From: Guyanagaster necrorhizus
Taxonomy: Eukaryota > Basidiomycota > Agaricomycetes > Agaricales > Physalacriaceae
DNA length: 64,000 nt
Reading direction: 5' to 3'
Assembly (NCBI RefSeq): GCF_019112545.1
Contig: NW_025064890.1
Coordinates: 391,656 to 455,655, forward strand
Below, piece by piece: positions 26,121-37,092 of this stretch; positions within the stretch are counted from its first letter, which is position 1, and every line of letters starts with the position of its first letter. A program made the translations under genes and the position numbers. The notes under the pieces were generated by a model that worked only from the letters and a program-made list of their open reading frames with translations, was not told where the DNA came from and made no database searches.

Positions 26121-26837
26121 GAGTTTTGAAGCCATTGCCAAGTGACCATTCTTACTCGTATTTTAATTTAGGAGCGTGAATATCTCTCGGGCAACACGCG
26201 ATTGATTGGCCAGCAATTTGACAGAGGACCAAAACTAGGCACAAGCAGTAGGAAATCATACCTGACTCCAGCGGAATCGTTGTTTCTCAAGTCAGTACCA
26301 ATGATTTTCAGTTGTATGCGTCACATTGAATGCTTTACTCACACAATGTGTTTATATCCCATCAAAAGTATGACCAGCATCCAGCCTAAGTACCGTCAGT
26401 CTGGATACCTTCCCTAATCTATCACAACAAATTCCAAATCGAGCCGACTCGAAAACCTGATTTTCTCCACAACCTATAACCTCCTCTCTTCAAAGCCAAG
26501 TCTGCACACGTCAAGGCCAAAAGATTATAACGATCCAAGCCGTATGTACGATATTGATATTGATGCAAGTGGTTGTATGTATAAGTGTATATGCTAGGTT
26601 GGTTGAAAAAATATGCGCGGCGAAAGAAAAAAAATAGAACACGAAAGAAACCTCAAGGGAACACGTACAACAAGATCAAACTTGAGAGCCGGAGAAACAA
26701 CAAAGATGAGTAAGTTACAGGCCCCTGGAACCAAAAAAAGCTCGCCGACGAGGTATAGTTAGGAACGAATCGACGAATGAGAAACCATAATAGATGGGAG
26801 CACATCGTTCAGTGAAAAAGTGAGTCCCAGTTGACGT
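26121..26837. other. Convergent 3' intergenic region
   Basis: This space lies between two convergent genes and is A-rich around 26600-26700. No gene or clear repeat is seen. Confidence 0.45.
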
Positions 26838-29773
26838 CTAACTTCCCATAACGAAAACAACATCGTCTTCCTCCTCCTCCTCCTCGTCGTCTTCTTCTTC
26901 TTCTTCTTCTTCTTCTTCTTCTTCCAGATCTTCAGATTCGGTTCGGTGCTCCAGCTTGTCAATGCTTATAGTGCTCTCTTTTGCTCCCGGCAACACAAAC
27001 TGCTCCCACCCAATCATTCTCACACAGTTCCCAGTCGCATTCAGCTCTACCACCGAAGAAAGGGTTAGTACATCTCTCACGATCCCATCATCAGTACCAC
27101 CCGTTATTTGCTTAACACGGTTGAACGAGGCAATAAGCGATATCGGTATCCATCCTTGCGCATCCATCTACAAAAACAGTGAAGTGAGAAGATGGTCGAA
27201 GGTTGGATGATACGAAATTCACCTGCCGCCGCAAAAACAAGTCCTGAGCCATATTTTGCATGCTCAGATAATATTCGAGCTGCCCAAGCAGGTACCATCT
27301 TGTATGATCCAGCGGAAATGTGATGGCTGTCACAGGCGTCGGCAACGGCGGCGCATTTGGGCTACGCGGCTGCACTGGCACACCACCCATAGGCACAGGG
27401 GTAGACAGGCCACGCATACCCGGATCCTGGTGCTGCTGATGTGGTTGCATGATACCGTTCTGATACCCATCATACCCAGGGTCGAAGTATTGCGGCTGAG
27501 GAGGCGGAGGGTACATATGTCCATGCATAGGGTAAAATCCATCGCCGTACCCCAACCCATCACCCATGCTGTTAGCAAACTGAGGGATGAAGTGTTGCTG
27601 CTGAGGAGAGTAACCAGGCGCCTGCCCACCACCACGCTGGAAACCTCGCCAAGCGGCCCGGCCTCTCCCTCTCCATCCTCGTCCTCTTCTCTCACCAGTA
27701 AAGTACCCTCGGTCAAAGCCATTGTTGTGGCTACCAAAGAGGCCGCCGCGCTTTGGTCGGGGGGCATACGGCAGCCGCTCTTGGATGTTCCCATTTTCAC
27801 TCCAGCTGTCGCTACTCCCACTTCCATTCATGCCGAGACCGTTTTCGTTCTCTCTCTCCCTTTGGGCTCTATCCTTTTCGCGTTCTCGTTCGTGCTCCCT
27901 TCGCAATCTTTCCTCTCTCGTCAAACGCACCGCGTATCCGCTCCCACTGGCATGACCAAACCCGAACCCAAAGTCCTTGACTGCCCAGTCCTCGTCCGTC
28001 TGATTCGTCGCATCGATCTCGACGGGCGACATTATAGAGGACTGTGTGCGATGGTGATGATGCTCGTATGTGTCTGCTGGAACCTCACCATCTGGTGCAG
28101 GTCCATGGTCGTACATCGGTCCGTTCATTATCGGAGACGTCCTAAACTGCGGAATCTCAAGGGCAGATAACAGTGGATGGTGAGGGTATACGTCATTCCC
28201 GTCTCCATTTCCACCAAGTGCCTCAATGCTCTTTTCCTGCGTAACCTGTTCATCTTTTAGGGAACTTGTTCCAAATTCCCACTTTTTCTCAGTGAGATCT
28301 ATTATGCCTTCGTCGCTTGACCGTTTTGCGATTCCAATTGAGAACCCACTAAAAGATCTCTCTAGTCCACGTGTTATTGCACAATCGGTCGAAGGCGGAG
28401 CGGGGCTCGGCGCCTGACTGCTACCTGGCATGTCAACACTGCCGAATATCACTTTCCTCGATGGCTCGGATCCCTCGCGCCCTAGTGCGGGTCCGGCAAC
28501 AGCCTCGGAATCTTCCGGTCGTGGGGGTTTTGTCGCAGCGGTGTTATTCGGTGGGCGGTCGGTCGATGCCATGCCGTTCGGGTTTTGGGTTGGATGCGAC
28601 TGAGGTTCGGGTTCCGATTGTGGAAGGGGATGGAGGACTTGAGAAGGGAAGGGTTGGGGAAGTGGGTAAGGATATCCCGCATATTCTGGGGTGTGATGAC
28701 CAGATCCTGAGGTATGGTAGCCGTTCCAATACAAGTATGGTTGAGGCGGCGGTGGCGGATACATGGGATATGGTGACGGCAAGGGAAGATGCTGCTGATG
28801 CGAAGGGCTGTGATGGGAATAGTATGGTGGATTGACTATAGGCTGCGATGAGAAGGAATAGGGTGAAGTCAGATTTTGTGGTTGAACTTGTGGAGACGAC
28901 CGTGAGGTGCTTGCTATTTCCTCCTCCGGTAGCGGCCTCCCTCTAGGTAGTCTTGGGCTTGAGGCCTGACTCTGGATGCGGGACTGGGTCTGACTCTGGG
29001 AGCCACTTGGGGTATTTCTTACCGAATTGGAATGTGAAGGATGTCGTGAATGAGAGTGAGACTTGGAATGAGAGGCAGCGCGGCGTGCGGCGTCGGCAGC
29101 GGCTTGCAGCTCTTCAGCAGGGATTGGGACCCATTTTGTCTTTTCACCTGCGGCGAAAAACGACAAGTAATCAGGGAAAATACACAGGTATGAATGCCAG
29201 GCCAGGCGCACTTTTTGTCGTCGACCTTGGTTCGCCAACAGTACTGATACGTCGTGTCAACTCGCCCGTCCCCGACTGCGACTCATCCTCACCTGCGAGG
29301 GTGATTCATAATGATTTATAGACACTGGTTTGAACTCAATACGTACCACTCGTTGTCGAGCTGCTCTGATTCGACGCCAATTTTCCCACCTCTGGCCAGC
29401 TGTTGCCATCGTCTATTGACGGCCGCAGTGGCATTCGAACCACAAACGGGTCGTCATGTTCCGGAAAGGTCGGTATCGATGGCTTGAGAGTTAGTGTTCG
29501 CGAAGCAGCCATCTGCTCTTTGCGGACGTTCCAGACATTTACAACCGGCGCTTTCGCGTCAGTAATGTCGAGTGAGGGTGAGGGCGGCCGTGTCCCCAGG
29601 ATAACAGAGGAGTTTGGCGTTGTCGAGTTTGAGTTGGATTTGGAGAAGGAAGTAGAGACTGTCGACGTCGACGAGGCGCTGCTTGTGGTTGCTCGTTGCA
29701 CGTCGTTTGGTGAGCGAATATTTTGGGCTCTCCTGGCGAGATCGGCATAGGACAGCCTTGAAGGGGTCGCCAT
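26838..29773 (-). CDS. La-motif RNA-binding protein (LARP1/Sro9-like)
   Basis: Such proteins bind RNA through a La motif and influence mRNA stability and translation. Four exons on the minus strand, 29773..29347, 29292..29212, 29147..27223 and 27167..26838, join in phase to 920 residues. The La motif spans the last splice site: DHTRWYLLGQLEYYLSMQNM and LFLRRQ, then MDAQGWIPISLIASFNRVK. It continues through a winged-helix-like end with VRMIGWEQFVLP. Upstream are long low-complexity regions: EKTKWVPIPAEELQAAAD (often seen in this fungal group), His/Ser/Pro-rich tracts, and an Arg/Gly stretch (RRGRGWRGRGRAAWRG) that should also touch RNA. The C-terminus is a long acidic Glu/Asp run. No RRM next to the La motif and no DM15 repeats are seen, which fits the yeast Sro9/Slf1 type rather than animal LARP1. 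Confidence 0.92.
26870..26926. repeat. TTC/TCC trinucleotide microsatellite inside the LARP gene
   Basis: Runs of tcc/tcg and then about eleven ttc units encode the Glu/Asp tail of the La-motif protein on the minus strand. Repeat length may vary between strains without breaking the frame. Confidence 0.85.
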
Positions 29774-30047
29774 GGATGTCGATAGATTGCAATTTCTTGA
29801 ATCTGGGCGTACAGGAAGGAAGAGATTGTAAGAGGAGGTGACGGTCGCTGCACAAGCCGTGATTTGTGATTGTTTCCCCCGCTATTCCAAAAAAAGATGA
29901 AATACGCCCCTATTTCCAAACTTGAACATTATTATTTCCCATTATTTCTGAAAATGTACTGAAAGTCCTCACGCAGCTCTGGCAAGGAGACTGCTTTATC
30001 GCATATATACCGTAGAGTATATACTACCAAAAGTAAGAAAGGTTCAT

Positions 30048-30557
30048 TTATACAGTCGTTGCACCATAGAAAGGAGGCGCTTGATATGGCGCAGAGTTGA
30101 GAACCGGCTCATAGTATCCGTATCCCACATCTAATCAAAATAAACCGAGTTAGCGCCCACTTGGAAAGAGAGAGACTCATTACGCACATTCGTACCCTCC
30201 TGGACCATACATCTCCTCAGCCTTGATCTTCTTGTAAATAAGCCAGAAAGCGTGCTGGATAACGGAATTCATTAGTCTCAATACAACGCACCCGACACAC
30301 GACTGCACTTACAATATGACCAGGGAATGCGCCGACGCTGTGCATACCTCAGTCAGTCCAAAAAGATAGTTGTAGATATCACTTACAGAGTCAAGAGGAA
30401 GTTGATGAGAAGGTCGGCACCACAGCCTGAGACGAAGAAAGCAGCTGCAGGCGGAAACAGAATAGCAACCTGGAAAGGCCGTAAGCTGCAATACCAACCA
30501 AGGAAGAAAAATCTTTCTGACAATAATAAGAAGGATATCTGAGGACTTTACGGGCAT
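30048..30557 (-). CDS. PMP3: PMP3/UPF0057 plasma membrane proteolipid
   Basis: Small membrane protein that in yeast controls membrane potential and salt tolerance. Five exons on the minus strand, 30557..30522, 30469..30387, 30337..30313, 30254..30188 and 30130..30048, join in phase to 97 residues. MPVKSSDILLIIVAILFPPA forms the first membrane helix. The family core GCGADLLINFLLTLVGAFPG forms the second, followed by HIHAFWLIYKK. Yeast Pmp3 is 55 residues. Here, as in many filamentous fungi, a hydrophilic tail of about 30 residues rich in Tyr/Gly/Pro (GGYEYVGYGYYEP...) is added. It is read towards the LARP gene and away from the G-alpha gene. Confidence 0.93.
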
Positions 30558-30855
30558 CTTGAGCAAAAAAAGAGGTGAGGAGGAAGCTGAAGGAGTGGTG
30601 CTGGTACGAATAGTGTCAAGCGCCCGATTGACGTCATGCACGTGGTGGTCCCAGACAGTGGACTTTTCACAAACGTCTTTTCACATTCCTCGTCTATAGA
30701 TCCGGACAACGATATGCACGATTGTAAATATGATGCCCCAGAAATATTTCTACAGAAAGATCGTAATATACAGCACTGAGGTCAAGTATTTGAGAAGGGG
30801 AAAACAACGAAAAAGCAAAACCACGAGATGTAACAATAAATAACCCTATAAATAC

Positions 30856-32938
30856 TTACAAAATATTCGTTTGCGCCAGTGTCTTTACGAGAATGACTTC
30901 TTGGACTACTTGAAGCATTGAAGGTCAGCCAGAAGGCTCATACATATTGACAAGTTCCTACCTTGTGTGATGACCAAAGACGTAGATTCCGTATCCTGTG
31001 AAATTGACATACTCAGAGAGGGATCGGCCTCAAAGTACATAGACTACTCACTATTGCACACGTCAGATGCGTATGCACCTTCCTTTTCTTTGGAGTTGAC
31101 TGGTTATGCATCGCCGTAAACACATCCAGCAGATCTGTTGCAAGACATTCCATCAACATCGACACCGAGAACAGAACAGCAGAAATGTTACATACACCTC
31201 GAGACATGCTTAGCATCATTCGGTCTCTCCTTATAGTTTGGCACATATTTGCGGAACTGCACGCCAGAGTCTAGATTGGACTCGAGTATATCCGTCTTGT
31301 TCAAGAACAAGATCAAGTCCACCGAGGCGAGCAGCTTATTGCTGCATATCATTTTCCACAGTTTGAATGAATCCGCCTGAAATGAACCTTCAGTACTGAC
31401 ATTCCTACCAATCCCACACGGATTTACCAGCCGGTTTACAGTAGCATCTTCAGCCAAGACCTGATTGAAGGCTGTCCAATACTTCAGCTAACCAAACAAT
31501 GCTATGAGGACGAATCCGTCCGAACCTGATATAGGTGCTAGAAAAATAATCGCCGTGACTAAAGACCCATGCGTTTTGTTAATATCACCGTGCCGAGGCC
31601 CGAAAGCAAACGGCGACGTACTATCGTCAAAGAACTGCGCCCACTTCGCTGTTGAAAGAGATGCGTTAACACTATTAACTCGCGACGATCCTAAAGTAAT
31701 AACCTCGTTGACTTCGGCTGCCTCCAACATCGTATATTATCCAATGCTTTCCTTCCGGGCCTGGCGGGAAAACACCTCGACCCTGAATCAACGAACGAAA
31801 TCTTGATGATCATACCATACACACCTGTGTCCATTGGTATACGATGCTCCTCGGGCCCTATCGTTTTCACCCTCGCGCGTAGTATATCTTCTAAAATGCC
31901 AGTTAGTTTTGCTAGCACAAAGCTTATGACCAAGCGACTTGCGAGATGTAGGCACATAACTCTGCTTTGATATTCTTTCGACGTCTTCTAGGAAGCTGTG
32001 GAGAACAGACCACACGGTAAGACTGCAGTACGAACCCAAGTAACTGACGGACTCACAAGCCCGGCTGGTGAACCAACGATATTTCTCTTTCTGCCAAGCG
32101 ATATTGCACCTCTTTTGCCCTCCATAATGCCTGAATATCATCCACACAAGCTTCCAATATCCGCCTATTCTGTTCGTCCTCTGTCTTATCCTGCGCAGAC
32201 CGACCGGGGGAGGAATCAGCTGGTCTCCGAAGTTTCATGAATCCCATCCAGCCCGAGCCAGATCGTACTGAAACTTCGGACGCTTTGGCAGGGTGATACC
32301 GGGGAAATTCCTTCAGTTCGTCGCCACTGACGACTGGGAGGAATAATGAACCGGATATACGCTTCGTCAAAGAGTCTTCGACTTGTTTCAAAGGCCGTAG
32401 ACTGAACTGTATTCGTCGCAAGTTATCAGGTTCAGAGGAGAGAGACGTAGAGGGTGGTGGGCTTGAGGGTCTCTCAGATGATAGAAGATCTAGTATGAAG
32501 TTGACAGAACGGACGAGATTCAGATGTATTATGGGTCGCCACAGCTCGGCCTAAGGTTGTCGGAATAAGAAATGCATTCAAATATGAGAAGCAGTCACTC
32601 ACCTCAGCCTGAAAAGTTTTTGGGGCGAAACGTAGCTGGAAGTTCTTCAAGACCGTAGACTTCCCAGATTCTGCCTGGCCTGAGTCCATATTCCCAGTTA
32701 GAAAGGACACGCTCGAACTAAGCGACGTACCCAATAAAAGGAGCTTTACTCCATTCTGTTTCTTCCTCTGCTCCTTCTCAATGCTGATGGCACGGTCTAT
32801 CCCATCACTGACCTTCTGGGCCTCTCGCTCCCTCTCCAAGCGCGCCAAACGTTCCTCTTCACTGGCGTCCGGTGGAATGGGCGGTGGCCAGGGATCGCCA
32901 TCTGTCGAAGCACGCCCAATCGTCGCAATACTAGGCAT
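30856..32938 (-). CDS. Divergent G-protein alpha subunit (basidiomycete type)
   Basis: G-alpha proteins switch on bound GTP below seven-helix receptors. Thirteen exons on the minus strand: 32938..32731, 32679..32603, 32550..32057, 31995..31931, 31890..31823, 31782..31704, 31648..31622, 31558..31526, 31471..31428, 31376..31196, 31134..31052, 30995..30962, 30908..30856. They join in phase to 481 residues, about 125 longer than usual because of an insert in the helical domain. Motifs: P-loop GQAESGKST, switch I LRARVKTIG, switch II YDVGGSRSQRAKW, LILFLNKTDIL, and TCAID. Three features are odd: Ala replaces Gly in the P-loop, Ser replaces the catalytic Gln after DVGG, and the N-terminus (MPSIATIG) lacks the Gly2/Cys3 lipid sites. 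The 31930-31891 intron is only 40 nt. Such atypical G-alphas are multiplied in mushrooms. GTP hydrolysis is probably slow. Confidence 0.88.
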
Positions 32939-33881
32939 GAAGGGAAAAAGCAAAACGCGCTAAGGAGACCAAGCGAGGACCGGTCAGATCATAAGCTACA
33001 TAAGCTCCCATGGTATATGATCGGCCGTTGGTAATTTGAATTGGGCTGGTTAAGGTTGCACCCGAGGTTCGGTTCTGAGTGAAACACATTCAATTGCCCG
33101 CGGCACTACCGTCTTCCACCCTCTTGTAAGGATATAAATGAATGTCGTGTAAGACACACAAGCGAGCGAGGGTCGGGTTTGGTCCGAGTCGGCGACCAAG
33201 AGCTCCCCTATTGGTCCGACCCCAGCGGGTTGAGGGCCACATGAACGCGTGTATGAAGCCCAGATAGTCCCGTAAAATGCAGCCGGGAAAAATATTGGCT
33301 TCCATTCAATCGGGGGACGGTCAGGGACGGATTAGCAACCGAATTCTGCAGGTGCTTTGTACCTAGTGTGACTCACAAGAACGGGGCGCGCTCGACGCGT
33401 AAACTCGTGAATGACGCGCCGGTACTAATGTGTTCCGCTAAATCAGAAAGTTTCCGTAGGTGGCGTAAATAGAGCATACCTTGTGGGACATTCGCATTGC
33501 TATGTCATATTGGGCCCCACATAGACTAATCGTTCGAGCGATTTTCGCCAGTCGGCACCGCAAGAACAGGAAGCGAGACCACATTTGTCAACTTGAAATT
33601 TTGTGGCGCATCAAATTAATTGTGATCTGTGAAACGAGCACTGTTCCAATGTTATAATAAGTATAACTGGTGTTTATCTCACTTGAGTGGTAAGAACTGG
33701 CCTAAGGCCACATATACCGCAACTTACAGAGGCAAATATTATTGATCCGTCGACTCAGCCTCAGTCCTGCTCGGTCCCATCAAGTGGGTTTGATTTCTGT
33801 CAAAGTCTGAGTCACCGTGACATCCTTAAAAACCCACGAAAAGGTACGAATCAATAACTTCGAAACGCATCCGCACCAAGA
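32939..33881. promoter_or_regulatory. Divergent intergenic region
   Basis: About 940 bases lie between the G-alpha and NADAR starts and hold both promoters. No gene, repeat or strong motif was recognised. Confidence 0.4.
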
Positions 33882-34451
33882 ATGGCGCTCACCAAAGACG
33901 ACCATATCTTCTTCTGGACGCCACAGCAGCCCAAGTACGTCCTTAATGTGAGATCGCACCGTTCATGGATGACCCACCCGTCTCCTAGTGGCTGGGCTAG
34001 CCAATGGTACTCCTCCCCATTCACCCTTCCAATAATCATCTCGGAAGAGACTGAGACCCTGACATTCCCCACGGCCGAGCACTGGATGATGTTCCAAAAA
34101 GCACTTCTCTTCAACGATATCACAATTGCTCGCCGAGTCCTTACTTCCGACGTTGCAGCTGTGAAAGCTCTCGGCCGAAAGGTTTCCAATTTTGGTGATG
34201 ATCTCTGGAACCGCGAACGCAGTCGAATTGTATTGGAAGGGAACCTACATAAATTCAAGCAGAATTCCGAGTTGAAAGAAATGCTACTTGGAACAGGCGA
34301 GAAGGTTCTTGTAGAAGCCAGTCCTCGGGATCGAATATGGGGCATCTGATATGGAGAGAAAAATGCTATGAATAAAAAGGACCATTGGGGATTAAACCTT
34401 CTGGGACAGGCCTTGATAGAGATGAGGAGACAGCTAAGGGAAATGGCTTAA
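33882..34451 (+). pseudogene. NADAR/YbiA-like N-glycosidase gene with one in-frame TGA
   Basis: NADAR (DUF1768) proteins are N-glycosidases that act on riboflavin-synthesis intermediates or ADP-ribose-type substrates. A single exon starts with MALTKDDHIFFWT at 33882. Family motifs: SQWYSSPFTL, FPTAEHWMMFQKALLF, WNRERSRIVLEGN, and LVEASPRDRIWGI. The family normally reads WGIG here, but the glycine codon is TGA (34347-34349). Beyond it the same frame stays open for 33 codons and encodes the family C-terminus (DHWGLNLLGQALIEMR), ending at TAA 34449-34451. So one base change separates it from a 189-residue protein. Either the gene was lost very recently, the truncated 155-residue form is made, or the stop is read through. 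Confidence 0.85.
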
Positions 34452-34997
34452 AATTCACCCTGGCAATGAATTGTATTTTTTTTTTGTACCCGCAATTGAA
34501 TTGCTTAGCAGTAAGCGCACTGCGCTTGTATTATTAGCTGTAGCCCACCGATTTTTCGCGGCTCGTCTGGACCCAGTTCCGACAAGAACTTCTCAACGCC
34601 GACCTGAATGTACCCGGGGCTGCTCAGAATCAACAAAGCCCAGCCAGAACGATGCTTCCGATGGACGTTTTTGGAGTGAAGGAAGTTTTATTTAGTTCCC
34701 AGAAAAGCCGCTGGTAAAGTTTGCATTGATCAAACAAGCCAGCGATGTCTACTTTCCTGGCGATAGCTGGAATTACTTCAACAAACCAAACATAACGCAG
34801 AAATCCGGGATTTCTGTCCAGGTTTTTTTTGAATTGTGTACATGAACTTCGGCGTTCATGAGGATCATGGCCGCCGGAAGACAAATCTCGGGATGATCGA
34901 TGATCGACGAAGATGTCGTTTATCGCATCCCTGGTAGCAGTAGTACTCAAGGAAAGAGGTGCGGAGAGAAACAGGGTCGTTCAGTATAACAATAGCT
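34452..34997. other. Intergenic edge between genes and the transposon zone
   Basis: No gene is recognised. From about 35.0 kb onward the base composition turns AT-rich and CpG-poor. Confidence 0.4.
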
Positions 34998-35177
34998 GGT
35001 GTTGTTTGAGTAGTGTCGAGAGGTTCAGCCAATGCCTATCATCAGACCTTTCGGATTCCCTCTATTTATAGTCAAGTGTTTCATGATCACTACCATATTT
35101 CTTTCTTTCGTCTCCTGTCGCACCTTAGTCTTTCACAACCATTCGGGTGAAGACTTAGATCATTGCTTACTAACAGG
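34998..35177 (+). repeat. Possible short LTR of a Copia-like element
   Basis: The segment starts TGTTG and ends CTAACA, and includes a TATTTATAG box-like sequence near 35063. It precedes a Copia-like gag fragment. No second copy is in the window, so the call is tentative. Confidence 0.3.
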
Positions 35178-35366
35178 TTATGCAGTCCCACTGTGCTTAA
35201 CCTCATGAATTCAGATTCTAACAACTGCATCTGAATCTATCAAAGACTCAAGAAATTGATTACTGAACCCTCAAAACAAAAGCTTGGGATCATAGATGTT
35301 GGCCCATATAACTCATCACAAAAATAGACCCCTATAAAAATTTCACACTCAAGCATGTTGACAACA

Positions 35367-35505
35367 ATGACATCCCAAGTATTGCCTTTTAAACTTGAAG
35401 CTGATGAGAAGTTCAATGGTGAAAATTGGGCATTGTGGGAATTGCTGAAGGAGGTCTATGTGGACTTGTAAACTACTGGTAAAACAAAGTATCCCCTCAG
35501 CTGCC
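35367..35505 (+). pseudogene. Fragment of a Ty1/Copia-like gag
   Basis: ATG at 35367 opens a frame of 34 codons with FKLEADEKFNGENWALWELL, the start typical of Copia gag proteins (a K/L-x-x-G-x-N-W/Y-x-x-W pattern). It is cut off at about 35505 by an A-type LTR beginning TGTAATAAGCATGCC. Confidence 0.5.
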
Positions 35506-36046
35506 TGTAATAAGCATGCCATGGACCTCCAATTTCAATCCAACCTCTATCATCCAACTCCACATTTGATTGGACTCTGTTGGACTCTGTTTTCCAGTTT
35601 CTATTTCATATTCCATTCTATATTTCACCTACTAATTTTATCTCTTTAATTTATCACATCTAGATTCTGTCATAGTAGTGAATAGATGCACATTGGAGTC
35701 CTCAGAATCCTGACTCCTCTAGCTACAATAGTCTAGACATAGGCTCAATCTCTAGAACATGATTTCTCAGACTCTGCACTAGTATATAAGCTGTAGAATT
35801 ACTTGTACATACCTCAGTTTGAATATCAACTTGGTTCAGCCCAATAACTTTGCTCTCAAGCCAACCCTCTCTCTGCTGTTGACCTTCAAGTTAACCATCA
35901 TCTCCAGTCTGTAAACCTCTGACTCTGTAGGACTAACTTTATCTCTCACTCTATAGACCTCTGTCTATACCCATCTTAGGATTTCAACCAAAGGGTGATA
36001 TTGTTAATAGCTTCATCAAGATCCACACACTCTGCAGCCTCTACTG
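35506..36046 (+). repeat. Old, diverged LTR related to family A
   Basis: It begins TGTAATAAGCATGCC like the A LTR (TGTTACGCGCATGCC) and holds, in the same order, CTACTAATTTTAT, a TATATAAG box near 35783, CTCAGTTTGAATATCAACTTGG, and GTGATATTGTTAATAGCTTC. It is strongly diverged and AT-shifted. The 3' border is unclear. Confidence 0.6.
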
Positions 36047-36192
36047 CATTCAGTGAGCACCATAGATAGTGCTAGCCTGTTAGGCTTCATTGGTGGGGAT
36101 GCTGGTGGCATTAAAAGGGCAGAGGGAGTTGTCATAGTTGGGTTGACAGGCCATGAAGCTGGAGTGGATGTAGGTTTCCCTATGGGAGCATT
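36047..36192 (-). pseudogene. Family A gag fragment in reverse orientation
   Basis: Read on the minus strand this matches the N-terminal gag of A2 (compare 62985-63095): CATAGGGAAACCTACATCCA, then AACTATGACAACTCCC, then CCACCAGCATCCC. It sits head to head with the forward A fragment that starts at 36193. Confidence 0.65.
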
Positions 36193-36687
36193 TGTTATAT
36201 ACATGCCACTGGTTTCTGTTCACCTTGACCAACCCAGAATTCAACCACCAAGTTCCACCAGCCTTCAGTCATTCCACACTACTAATTTCATTTTTACCTT
36301 TATTATTTCACATTTGTATTTTACATTATAGTATCTAGACCCTGAACACAGTAGCAAATAGTTGACACCAGAGCCCAATAGACTCCAACTCAGAATTAGC
36401 TACTATTAGTATATAAACTACACATAGTTATCATAGATACTCAGTTTGAATATCAACTTGAATAGCCATCTACACTTTGTGATCACTCCAGAATCTCTCT
36501 CTTCCATCCACTGGATTTCACTTTGAAGGATATTCCTCTTCACTTTCTTGATAGAACTCTGTTCTGTCAATCTAAATACTTAGGCCTTGACTCAAGGGTA
36601 ATATTGCCAATAGCTTCATCAACATCCATGCACTCTGTTGGTCTCTGTATGTGCACTCAAGCTCAATCATTTGGCATGTTTCTAACA
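36193..36687 (+). repeat. LTR of an old family A element (A0)
   Basis: It runs from TGTTATATACATGCC to TTTCTAACA, 495 bp. It aligns along its length with the 498-bp A LTRs, including CTCAGTTTGAATATCAACTTG and the TATATAAA box near 36410. CpG is almost absent. Confidence 0.8.
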
Positions 36688-37092
36688 GTATATTCAAACT
36701 CAAACCCTTGAGTCAAAAAATTTCTACATTATATCCACCATATTCACTCAATCCACAGAAGCTGATTCTGAACAAACTCAGCCTATCCATCCTAACCTGT
36801 TTTCTATGAAAGACATCCTGGCCTCCACCTCAAAGAAACAACCAGATCTCTTTGGATCACCCTCTGATAGAAGACAACTCTTCTGTAGGGAAACTTACAT
36901 CCACTCTAGCTTCACTATCTGTCAACTCAACTATGACAACTTCCCTAACTCTTTTGATGCCATCAGCATTCCAACAATGGAGTCCAACTGGCCAGCACAA
37001 TTTACAATGCCTGAAGTGACCTCTTTACAGACCTCTTATCTTTGAGCAACATGAATAAGGATTCAGACAGCTCAGACTTGGAAGGCAGAGAT
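36688..37092 (+). pseudogene. gag fragment of the old family A element (A0)
   Basis: It continues from the LTR with the A-type leader (GTATATTCAAACTCAAACCC) and a decayed gag start (ATGAAAGACATCCTGGCCTC, compare A2 near 62884). It stops at GGCAGAGAT (37092), where the reverse B2 LTR begins. The rest of A0 is not found in the window. Confidence 0.75.

Noticed and set aside
27256..28170. 304-codon open frame on the plus strand
   Set aside because: It is antisense to the low-complexity part of the La-motif gene, and its Arg/His/Thr-rich content mirrors that repeat-like coding sequence.
34347..34349. Selenocysteine at the NADAR TGA
   Set aside because: Fungi of this group lack known selenoprotein machinery, and the family has glycine here, not cysteine.
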